Below, in pieces: positions 30,837 through 38,390 of a stretch of DNA of 64,000 bases. The DNA is from Shewanella benthica. GTDB lineage: Bacteria; Pseudomonadota; Gammaproteobacteria; Enterobacterales; Shewanellaceae. The stretch's first letter is position 1. Every line of letters begins with the position of its first letter. Where the stretch lies: positions 124,001 to 188,000 of the forward strand of contig JAKVHY010000004.1 of NCBI GenBank assembly GCA_023284085.1, given 5' to 3'. The translations under genes and the position numbers were made by a program. The notes beneath the pieces were generated by a model, which did no database searches, had not been told where the DNA came from, and saw only the letters and a program-made list of their open reading frames with translations.

Positions 30837-32597
30837 TTAGCTAACGATAATCACATCTTCCGTATTCATATTCAGTTCGGGCCGGTGACAATCCAGATAG
30901 CGGCTTCGCTTCTTATGTTTGAGTTGTTGCAGATCCACCAAGACCAGACCATCGATGCAATCACCAAACTCGGCATCGATACCAAAATCCAGAAACTGCA
31001 CCCCGCCTGGATCGCATAGATCGCCATATTGCTTATAGAGCGTCGGAACCGCGGTATCCATGCTGGCCAAGGTCTGTTTTAACACCTTGAAGCCTTGGCT
31101 ATAATCCAGCCCATCGAACCATTGCGCTAATTGAGATTCCCGTGCCTTGGTAAAGGTATAGGGTGAATGCGAGCGCACCAAGTCGGCGCAGCCCTGAAAT
31201 TGAGTCTGATAGAAATACACCAGCATCTCTTTTGCCTGATCTGGCAACTGGTCACTGATGGAAACCGGACCAAACAGGTAACGGATCTCGGGATGTTTGC
31301 TTAAATAGGCCCCAATCCCCATCCACAGATAATCCAGGCTGCGTTTTCCCCAATACTTAGGCTGCACGAAGCTGCGTCCCATCTCCAATCCTCGCTCAAA
31401 ATAGGGATTAAATTCATCGCTATACTGAAACAGAGATTGGCTATACAGGCTCTCTTTACCTATTCGCTGGTGAACCTGTTTAGCACTGGCAAACCGATAA
31501 GATCCCACCAACTCTAACGCCTCCCTGTCCCAGAGGATGATATGTTGATAATAAGCGTCATACTTATCGGTATCACGTCGCTGACCACTGCCTTCGCCAA
31601 CCGCCCTAAATGCTACTTCCCTGAGTCGCGCCACCTCACGCATGATGGGATTAGACCCCGAGTGCCGATAGAGAAATATCTGTTTATTGTCACTGGTCTC
31701 CCCCAGTAACTCGCAGGACTTGAGTGCTTGCTGTAATTCACTTCGAGACTCAGGATGAGCGATAGCGTTTTGCGTGGTGAACAAGGGGCTAAGGTTCTTA
31801 CCGATACGGTAAAGGTGACTCTTCAGTAGTTTGACCTTAGTCTTCAGCGGGAAATCGTTACTGCTCACGACCTCTTTGGGGATCAATTGCCCTATTCGGA
31901 CCGGCATGGTGCGTTTGGCCTGCTTAAACATCTCTTTGACCAACAACAGGCTGGCCAATGGCTTGTAGATCATGGAGGCACCATAAAATGCTGCCGAATT
32001 TTTAGCATCCACATAGATAGGCAACAGAGGCGAGTTACAGGCCTTGGCAATTTTCAGAAAACCGCTATGCCAGTGCAAGTCCGTTACTCCATAAGGTCTG
32101 AGACGGGACACTTCTCCCGAGGGGAAAATTAACACCACTCCCTCTCCACGCAGATGTTGATGGATATTTTCCAGATGTTCTTTTGGCGTTCCCCCAGTCA
32201 TATTTCGTACCGGCAATAGGATTGAATGCAGAGGTTCCAGCGCCATCAAGAGCTCATTGGCTACGACCTTGATATCGGGTCTCACCTTGCTGATGAGCTT
32301 GATCAGGGCCAGAGCATCGAGAGAGCCTATGGGATGATTGGCATAAATCACCACCCGCCCTTCACAGGGGATATTCTCAATTTCACTGCTGGGCACCGAG
32401 TAATTAAAATTAAAACTCGTTAAGATCTGCTCAACAAAATCGACGCCTTTGAGATAGGCGTACTCGGCAGCAATGTCGTTGCACTCTTTCTCATTGAGTA
32501 GGTATCTCAGCATGGCCTTGGTCGGAGCCGCCAGCCAAGGCGTTTGATTCAGCTTAGGTAAGTTTTTTTCAACCATATTATCGACGGTAAAGATCAT
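30837..32597 (-). CDS. bifunctional acyltransferase, OlsF-like (PlsC domain plus N-acyltransferase domain)
   Basis: 586 residues with two enzyme halves. The N-terminal half is a PlsC-type O-acyltransferase (NHPIGSLDAL for NHxxxxD, FPSGEVSR for the acceptor site). The C-terminal half resembles ornithine N-acyltransferase OlsB (RYRFASA.../GRSFVQPKYWGKRSLDYLWMGIG). This layout matches OlsF, which makes ornithine-type aminolipids from an amino acid and two acyl chains. The amino acid used is not shown by sequence. AGAGG precedes the ATG. The metallophosphoesterase gene lies 12 bp upstream in the same operon. Confidence 0.78.
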   Translation of the reverse strand: MIFTVDNMVEKNLPKLNQTPWLAAPTKAMLRYLLNEKECNDIAAEYAYLKGVDFVEQILTSFNFNYSVPSSEIENIPCEGRVVIYANHPIGSLDALALIKLISKVRPDIKVVANELLMALEPLHSILLPVRNMTGGTPKEHLENIHQHLRGEGVVLIFPSGEVSRLRPYGVTDLHWHSGFLKIAKACNSPLLPIYVDAKNSAAFYGASMIYKPLASLLLVKEMFKQAKRTMPVRIGQLIPKEVVSSNDFPLKTKVKLLKSHLYRIGKNLSPLFTTQNAIAHPESRSELQQALKSCELLGETSDNKQIFLYRHSGSNPIMREVARLREVAFRAVGEGSGQRRDTDKYDAYYQHIILWDREALELVGSYRFASAKQVHQRIGKESLYSQSLFQYSDEFNPYFERGLEMGRSFVQPKYWGKRSLDYLWMGIGAYLSKHPEIRYLFGPVSISDQLPDQAKEMLVYFYQTQFQGCADLVRSHSPYTFTKARESQLAQWFDGLDYSQGFKVLKQTLASMDTAVPTLYKQYGDLCDPGGVQFLDFGIDAEFGDCIDGLVLVDLQQLKHKKRSRYLDCHRPELNMNTEDVIIVS

Positions 32598-32609
32598 CCT
32601 TGCACCTCT

Positions 32610-33485
32610 TTAGGCAACCTGTTGCTTTAATGATTTTGGTTTACGTTTTAATGAGATTGATGCGATAACAAATGAGCATTTTGCCTGCTCATCCCACTTA
32701 TGTAGCTGTAATTCCCCCCATTCCGACTCGGCGATAAAGGTGCAGTTTTCCACCCAATCGCCATCGTTGGCGTAGAAGATTTTGCCCTGTTGAGACAGTT
32801 CAGGCTGATGAATATGGCCACATATCACCCCATCGACCTGTTTATCTTGGGCATAGCTGACAACCGCGGCACGAAACAGGCCGATCGCCTGCTGCGCCTT
32901 ATTGACTCTGAGCTTGATATAACTCGCTAATGACCAATAAGGATAACCCAGGTGAGTTCGAACCCTATGCAGGTGCCTGTTGAGTAACAGCAAGAGATCG
33001 TAGAGTCTATCTCCAAGCTTGGTTAACGCCTTACCGACACAGACCTGAGAATCGAACTGATCTCCATGTAGCATCAAGATTTTTTGGCCACCGAGTGTGG
33101 TATGTATATGCTCCTTAGCAATAGACACGTCCCACAGATGAAAACCGGCATAAGCTTTGAATTCTTCATCATGATTGCCCGGCACATAGATGATCTTAGT
33201 GCCATTTCTGGCCATGATGAACAACTGCTGTAACACCTGATTGTGGGACTCGGGCCAATACATCCGCCGCTTCATCGCCCAGATATCTATGATATCGCCG
33301 ACCAGATAAAGGGACTCAGTTTGAGTCTGCCTGAGTAATTGCAACAAGTATTCAGCCTTACAATCCTTACTACCAAGGTGGATATCTGATAGCCAGAGGG
33401 CATTGAAACTGTGTTTTAACAGCGAAGCTGACCTGTTCTTAGATTGAGATTGACATTGATTGCCGATTATCGAGCTTGTCGACAT
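32610..33485 (-). CDS. LpxH-like metallophosphoesterase
   Basis: Calcineurin-type phosphoesterase with all metal motifs: SDIHLG, VGDIID, PGNHDE, LHGD and CGHIHQP. It resembles UDP-2,3-diacylglucosamine pyrophosphatase relatives (LpxH2/YbbF-like) but has a longer insert (DRLYDLLLLLNRHLHRVRTHLGYPYWSLASYIK) that may touch the membrane. Start at 33485 (MSTSSIIGNQ) or 33563. The link to the acyltransferase suggests that it removes phosphate from a lipid or nucleotide-sugar intermediate. Confidence 0.82.
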   Translation of the reverse strand: MSTSSIIGNQCQSQSKNRSASLLKHSFNALWLSDIHLGSKDCKAEYLLQLLRQTQTESLYLVGDIIDIWAMKRRMYWPESHNQVLQQLFIMARNGTKIIYVPGNHDEEFKAYAGFHLWDVSIAKEHIHTTLGGQKILMLHGDQFDSQVCVGKALTKLGDRLYDLLLLLNRHLHRVRTHLGYPYWSLASYIKLRVNKAQQAIGLFRAAVVSYAQDKQVDGVICGHIHQPELSQQGKIFYANDGDWVENCTFIAESEWGELQLHKWDEQAKCSFVIASISLKRKPKSLKQQVA

Positions 33486-33646
33486 AGGGTGATCACCATT
33501 GTCATTATGTTTACCCACAGAGTAGGGGGATAAGTTGACTCCCCCATGAAGGAAATGTTGCAAAATCGTGACTAAGCGTTAGATTCGCACGTCTCAAAAT
33601 GTCTGAACTATACTCAACATCTGACTTTACCTTTTAGGAGATCCCC

Positions 33647-34273
33647 ATGTCAGATGAACAGAACTGGGTTCTGTCTATGCATCAGATAGAATGTTGTAAT
33701 TGCAGCCACGGCTGCGGATGCCAATTTGCCGGCTTTCCCGACAGCGACACGGGGGGATGTCAGGCCTTGATCGGCTTTTATGTTAAGTCCGGACGGTTCA
33801 ACCAGATTGATCTTACAGGAATGAAAGTCGTACTGGCCGCCTCTTGGCCTAAGGCTATCCATGAAGGCGATGGCACTGGAATTCTTTTTATCGACGCCGC
33901 AGCTTCAACCGAACAGGTAGGCGCTATCGTCACCATCTTCTCAGGCTCTGCTGGCGGCATGCCATTCGAAGCATTAGCCGGCACCTTTTCAAACTTTGTC
34001 GGCCCCCAAATACATACCATCACCATGGATACCGATGACAACAGAGCCGGCTTTTCCATCGAAAATGTAATGAGCGTGCGGCATATACCACTCGTCGATC
34101 CCATGACGGGAAATGACAAGCGAGTGAGGATCAGCTTTCCCGACGGTGGCTTCTTCTGGAATGAAGGGATCATAGGCACCACAGAGTCCATGAGCCTTAA
34201 ACATGATGCGCTCTCATTTGAACATGTGGGACGCTTCGCGGCTAAGGCTGAAGTCAATTGGAGCAATAGCTAA
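33647..34273 (+). CDS. DUF1326 protein
   Basis: 208-residue cytoplasmic protein of the DUF1326 family. Its hallmark is a Cys cluster near the N-terminus (C16, C17, C19, C23, C25 in QIECCNCSHGCGCQF) followed by a beta-rich body with FSGSAGG. The Cys cluster suggests metal binding. TAGGAG precedes the ATG. The next gene encodes DUF2182, the usual partner. The function is unproven. Confidence 0.85.
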   Translation: MSDEQNWVLSMHQIECCNCSHGCGCQFAGFPDSDTGGCQALIGFYVKSGRFNQIDLTGMKVVLAASWPKAIHEGDGTGILFIDAAASTEQVGAIVTIFSGSAGGMPFEALAGTFSNFVGPQIHTITMDTDDNRAGFSIENVMSVRHIPLVDPMTGNDKRVRISFPDGGFFWNEGIIGTTESMSLKHDALSFEHVGRFAAKAEVNWSNS

Positions 34274-34332
34274 GGTTAGTTCTTGTATATACAAGCACTA
34301 ACCAAGCCAGAACTAGCCAGAACTAGCCAGAA
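34274..34332. repeat. inverted repeat and short tandem repeat
   Basis: A 30-bp inverted repeat at 34274-34303 (15-base arms, GGTTAGT...ACTAACC, one mismatch) could end or attenuate the DUF1326 transcript, although no T-run follows. It is followed by about 2.5 copies of the decamer CCAGAACTAG. Confidence 0.6.
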
Positions 34333-34380
34333 TGTCTGATCGAGCGCCAATTAAGTCGACCTAAAAAATAGTAAGAAAAG

Positions 34381-35124
34381 ATGAAAATAAAACGAGTCAA
34401 TTACGCTAAGGGCTGTTTGCTACTTGGCATCTTTATTCTCATCGCCATGTCTTGGTACTACATGGCAGCACTCATGTCGATGAATATGCAGCCCGTCGCA
34501 TACTGGAGCGGCCTGGATATCCTCATGCTATTCATCATGTGGAGTATCATGATGGCGGGGATGATGCTGCCCTCGGCACTGCCGGTGATCTTATTGGTTG
34601 AGCAGATAAATGAAAACAGACGATCACGGCAAGCTAGCTATAGCTCAACGTTTTATTTCATTGGCGGTTATCTGCTAACCTGGACCTTCTATAGTCTAGT
34701 TATCACAGGTGTTCAGTACTGGCTACATACCCTCTCAATACTCACGCCTATGATGCACAGTAGCCAAGTCTGGTTTACCAGCCTGCTACTTTTCCTGGCT
34801 GGAGCTTACCAATGGCTGCCGATAAAGCAGAGCTGTCTCAAACACTGTCGTTCTCCCTTAAGCCTAATCACGACTCACTGGCGTGAGGGTAATTTGAATG
34901 CCATTAAGATGGGCTTTAGCCATGGGCAATACTGTCTTGGCTGTTGCTGGGTATTGATGGCACTCTTATTTGTACTCGGAGTCATGGACCTATTCTGGAT
35001 CTCGATATTGACCTTAGTGGTGCTCATTGAGAAGCTAGCACCTAAAGGAGATATTTTCGGCAAACTTCTCGGACTGGTGTTAATCGCTATTTCACTGTTG
35101 ATGCTATTATACCATTCCGAGTAA
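34381..35124 (+). CDS. DUF2182 integral membrane protein
   Basis: 247 residues with about seven membrane helices and the family segments MWSIMMAGMMLPSALPVILL and MKMGFSHGQYCLGCCW-like (here IKMGFSHGQYCLGCCWVLMALLF). His and Cys residues in these segments are the reason it is described as a metal-binding membrane protein. It follows the DUF1326 gene by 107 bp. The last codons and the stop (LLYHSE, TAA) fall inside the left inverted repeat of an inserted element, so the original C-terminus was probably replaced. Confidence 0.85.
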   Translation: MKIKRVNYAKGCLLLGIFILIAMSWYYMAALMSMNMQPVAYWSGLDILMLFIMWSIMMAGMMLPSALPVILLVEQINENRRSRQASYSSTFYFIGGYLLTWTFYSLVITGVQYWLHTLSILTPMMHSSQVWFTSLLLFLAGAYQWLPIKQSCLKHCRSPLSLITTHWREGNLNAIKMGFSHGQYCLGCCWVLMALLFVLGVMDLFWISILTLVVLIEKLAPKGDIFGKLLGLVLIAISLLMLLYHSE

Positions 35125-35374
35125 GTATCTGATCATTCAGCGGGAGTTCAAAGCGCTGTAGGCAAGGCGGATGTTTGAAGCTAATAGTTATTCTATATCG
35201 AGAACATTCAACGTAGCATAAAGGGCTTTGAAACCCGCACTGCGTGAGGCTCTCAGTGTTTCCACTTCGGTGTTGCATTGACTTAAAAGGGAATAACCAT
35301 TTCCTCATCAATGCGCCTTGAATTGAAAAAACTGAGAGTCTCTGAACTGACCAGATACTTATATGGAATGGTAT
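35109..35374. mobile_element. MITE-like element with terminal inverted repeats
   Basis: A 266-bp segment with matching ends. The left end ATACCATTCC...TAAGTATCTG (35109-35137) and the right end (35346-35374) are reverse complements apart from about four bases. The interior has no gene. Sequence of this kind is scattered between genes in Shewanella, as I recall. No transposase is present, so it would move with help from elsewhere. It overlaps the 3' end of the DUF2182 gene. Confidence 0.72.
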
Positions 35375-35391
35375 TACCAATATTTTAAGAT

Positions 35392-35877
35392 TTAGGACTC
35401 ATACTGGCCTAGCCAGGTTTTTAATAATCCATTGAGCTCTGGCCTAGCGGAATCAGACAAAGACGCTACTATTGCTTGCTGCAATCGACCATGTTCCTCT
35501 ATCGCCTCATCGATCAATACCACTCCTTGTTGAGTCAGCGCCACCGAGACACTACGCCTATCTTGCTTGCTGTTCACTCGCTCAATCAAGCCCTTAGACT
35601 CCAACCTAGTTAAACGATTAGTCATGGCACCTGAGGTGAGCATCATGGAATCTATCAGTTCAGAGGGTGTTAAACAGTAATCACCTCCCGAACGCCTCAA
35701 GGTCGCGATCACATCAAATTCACCAGACTTAAGATCATAGGCCTTATGACATTCGGCGACTTGTGACTCTATATACTTACTCAAACGCATTAATCTACCG
35801 ATCAGCTCCATGGGCAAGGTATCTAAATGCGGCTTCTCGGCTTTCCACTGGGCGGCGACACGATCTAATCCATCCAT
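35392..35877 (-). CDS. MarR-family transcriptional regulator
   Basis: 161 residues with the MarR winged helix (LTPSELIDSMMLTSGAMTNRLTRLESKGLIERVNSKQDRRSVSVALT). It is divergent from the EamA transporter gene, and palindromic operators lie in the shared 228-bp region. It probably represses both genes until a small ligand binds. Confidence 0.92.
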   Translation of the reverse strand: MDGLDRVAAQWKAEKPHLDTLPMELIGRLMRLSKYIESQVAECHKAYDLKSGEFDVIATLRRSGGDYCLTPSELIDSMMLTSGAMTNRLTRLESKGLIERVNSKQDRRSVSVALTQQGVVLIDEAIEEHGRLQQAIVASLSDSARPELNGLLKTWLGQYES

Positions 35878-35979
35878 TCCTTTTATCCTATTATTGTTAT
35901 TGTTTATACTGACATTATTTGGTTTATTGAACTCAACATTAGATTAACCAGCAAAACGACTTTTACCTTAATGAAAAGA

Positions 35980-36050
35980 TACTTCATGTGAAGGTACTTT
36001 ACAAATGGTAAAATGAGGCGCAGACTACAAACTATCTTCACATGAAGGTA
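35980..36050. promoter_or_regulatory. paired palindromic operators between marR-type and EamA genes
   Basis: CTTCA-TG-TGAAG (35982-35993) and CTTCA-CA-TGAAG (36036-36047), both extended to TAYCTTCA...TGAAGGTA, with centres 54 bp apart. A weaker copy (ACCTTAATGAAAAGATA) starts near 35965. This is the expected binding pattern of a MarR dimer. Confidence 0.72.
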
Positions 36051-36105
36051 GTTTAACTTTGAATGAGCTTAAATCTAAGCTTAAAGATGATTTTGAGACT
36101 GTTTT

Positions 36106-37020
36106 ATGAATATATTACTCGCGATGATCCCAGCATTTTTCTGGGGGACAACTTATGCTGTTACCCAGTTTAGCCTACCGGATTGGCCACCGCTATTACT
36201 GGGAGCACTCAGAGCACTGCCGACCGGGCTCATCTTGCTAGCGCTTAACCCTAGCTTACCGAAACGAAGTGATTGGGGCATCTTGCTCAAGTTAGGAAGT
36301 ATTAATATCGCCGCTTTCTTCAGCCTGATCTTCGTGATGGCACTCACTTTGCCCTCGGCAATATCTGGTGTGGGCATGATATCTGTGCCTGTATTTGCCA
36401 TGCTTTATCACTGGGTTGTCAACAAGCACCGACCCAAGGGTATACAGGCCTTCTTCGGTTTCTTGTTAATCGTGTTAGCCTGGCTCTTGTTCGATCCTGC
36501 CTCAATAAGCCTTAACCCTATCGGCATGCTCGCCATGCTCGGCGCGATCATCTGTATCGTAGTGGGAAGTAGCCTCACAAAAGCACTGGGAAGCCGTATC
36601 CAGTGGTGGAGCGTGTTGACATGGCAACTGATCTTAGGAGGAGGAATATTGGCCGTGGCTGCCGGGGTTCAGGCCCTGATTTCCCCCGATATCTATGTTG
36701 AGGTATTACATAGTTTCAACCTAACCCATGGCTTAGGCCTGCTCTGGATAGTTCTGCTCAATACTGCCCTAGGCTACATAATGTATGTCTGGTTACTGCA
36801 GAGAATGACTGTGGTCGACTTTACCTTCGGTGGTATTGCCAATCCGGTTGCGGGGATAATCACAGGAATGTTGCTTTTGGGAGAGATGTTTACTCCCCAC
36901 CAATATGCCTTGATGGCCAGCATGATTTTATGCTCTCTTATGCCACAGATCATAGGGCTTATACGCAATAGAACGGCACTAAAGAAAGAGAAACAAGCAA
37001 GCGTGATAAGTGATAAGTGA
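36106..37020 (+). CDS. EamA/DMT-family transporter
   Basis: Drug/metabolite transporter of 304 residues with ten hydrophobic segments in two EamA repeats (AMIPAFFWGTTYAVTQF... and ...GLLWIVLLNTALGYIMYVWLLQRMTVVDFTFGGIANPVAGI). Probably an exporter of an amino acid or small drug, controlled by the divergent MarR-type gene. The stop codon lies inside a tandem run of GTGATAA. Confidence 0.9.
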   Translation: MNILLAMIPAFFWGTTYAVTQFSLPDWPPLLLGALRALPTGLILLALNPSLPKRSDWGILLKLGSINIAAFFSLIFVMALTLPSAISGVGMISVPVFAMLYHWVVNKHRPKGIQAFFGFLLIVLAWLLFDPASISLNPIGMLAMLGAIICIVVGSSLTKALGSRIQWWSVLTWQLILGGGILAVAAGVQALISPDIYVEVLHSFNLTHGLGLLWIVLLNTALGYIMYVWLLQRMTVVDFTFGGIANPVAGIITGMLLLGEMFTPHQYALMASMILCSLMPQIIGLIRNRTALKKEKQASVISDK

Positions 37021-37060
37021 TAAGTGATAAAAACAGGCTAGCTGCTTTAGGCTAGCCTGT
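37003..37060 (+). terminator. GTGATAA tandem repeat and hairpin after the EamA gene
   Basis: Four tandem copies of the heptamer GTGATAA (about 37003-37030) span the stop codon. Arms ACAGGCTAGC and GCTAGCCTGT (37033-37060) then form a hairpin. There is no long T-run, so termination strength is uncertain. Confidence 0.6.
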
Positions 37061-37158
37061 ATATACAAGTTAGATGACTCGTAAGCATCAGCCCTATCTC
37101 GAAATAATAGCTCTAAATAATAGTCCGCAACAATAGCCCTAAGCATTAGCCCTTAAAA

Positions 37159-37440
37159 TCAGCCATACAGACAAAGATAAGCTGTTTGAGTCTCAACTTT
37201 CACCTGAAATTTAGCATCACCAGGCACATCGAATTGAGTTCCGGCTTTAAAATTTTGCCAGCTATCACTGCCCGGCAATAAAACGGTCAATGCGCCAGCA
37301 ACCACTATCATGACTTCAGGTGCTGCTGTACCAAATTCATAATCGCCAGGTTCCATCACACCGACAGATGCCGGCTTACCCTCTCCCTGAAAACCGATAG
37401 ATTTTACCTTACCTTCGAAATACTCATTTACTGCTAGCAT
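37159..37440 (-). CDS. ppnP: pyrimidine/purine nucleoside phosphorylase
   Basis: 93-residue cupin (DUF1255) that closely resembles E. coli PpnP (YaiE): [51 protein letters not shown] and a C-terminal YLCLYG. It splits nucleosides with phosphate. Single gene. The downstream stretch 37080-37158 has several imperfect copies of AATAGCCCTAA. Confidence 0.93.
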   Translation of the reverse strand: MLAVNEYFEGKVKSIGFQGEGKPASVGVMEPGDYEFGTAAPEVMIVVAGALTVLLPGSDSWQNFKAGTQFDVPGDAKFQVKVETQTAYLCLYG

Positions 37441-37729
37441 CTACCACTAATTAAATAGATTGTTATTTGACCGCCATCACAATAATGAAAAATTCTTGAT
37501 CCACATCAACCCACCCTTAAGTTCCTGCTGATTTACCATAAAATCAATAGACACAAAATCAGTAGGTGTATTAGGTTAAACAAAGAGCCGCAACATCTCG
37601 TTAACAGGTCGATGAGAGTAGAAGTTGAACACCTCTTTACATAGGCAATTGATTATCAAGAGTTTATTTACAGTGGCTTGCTGGTAAAAATCAAACCGTA
37701 TGAATAATATGACTATTCCGGAGTGTTAT

Positions 37730-38380
37730 ATGACAAGAGTTAGAACACTATCTTCTCTGTCTGCAATCCTATTTCTCAGCATTTTATGCTGTATGAATGT
37801 GAGCGCAAACAGTCAAAAACTTATCGATACAGGCGAGATGCTATACAACCAAAACTGTGTCTTTTGCCATCAAGCTGATGCCATAGGAAAAACAGGCTTT
37901 GCTCCCTCACTTTCCAACCCTGAGTTGTTGGCCATTGCATCGGATAAATACTTAGCATCGACCATCCGAGATGGCCGAATTGGTACCGCCATGGGTCCTT
38001 ATGCTCACCTTGGCAAAGAGAAAATAATCGCGATTGTAGCCTACCTCAGAAGCCATGAAACCTTGCCCCACCGCTCAGCCGAAGTCGATAAGCAGCGTTC
38101 AGCACAGGGCGATGCGCGTAAAGGGGAGCTTTGGTATCACGATATCTGCTCTACCTGTCACGGCCCTCAAGGAGACGGATATTTAGCGGGCTCATCGGGC
38201 ACCGCCATTGGTAAAGCGGGCTTCCTCAGTAAGGCGAGCGATGGCTTTATCCGTGAAACCATCAAATATGGTCGTTCCAATACCCGCATGTTGCCCTTCT
38301 ACGGATCTGCTGGACTGGCCAATCTAGATGAGCAAGAGATTGAAGACATTATCACCTATCTGCGCACCCTAAATAAGTAA
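37730..38380 (+). CDS. diheme class I cytochrome c
   Basis: Periplasmic electron carrier of 216 residues with a signal peptide (ending NVSANSQ) and two cytochrome c domains with haem motifs CVFCH and CSTCH (the latter in CSTCHGPQGDG, c4/c553 style). ATG 37730 has GGAG seven bases upstream; the frame extends to 37700. It precedes the NapA-like gene by 10 bp and presumably exchanges electrons with it in place of the NapB cytochrome found in Nap operons. Confidence 0.92.
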   Translation: MTRVRTLSSLSAILFLSILCCMNVSANSQKLIDTGEMLYNQNCVFCHQADAIGKTGFAPSLSNPELLAIASDKYLASTIRDGRIGTAMGPYAHLGKEKIIAIVAYLRSHETLPHRSAEVDKQRSAQGDARKGELWYHDICSTCHGPQGDGYLAGSSGTAIGKAGFLSKASDGFIRETIKYGRSNTRMLPFYGSAGLANLDEQEIEDIITYLRTLNK

Positions 38381-38390
38381 GGAATTTGAG

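Noticed and set aside
37650..37672. FNR box before the NapA-like operon (TTGATTATCAA)
   Set aside because: The two half-sites are separated by one base instead of four.
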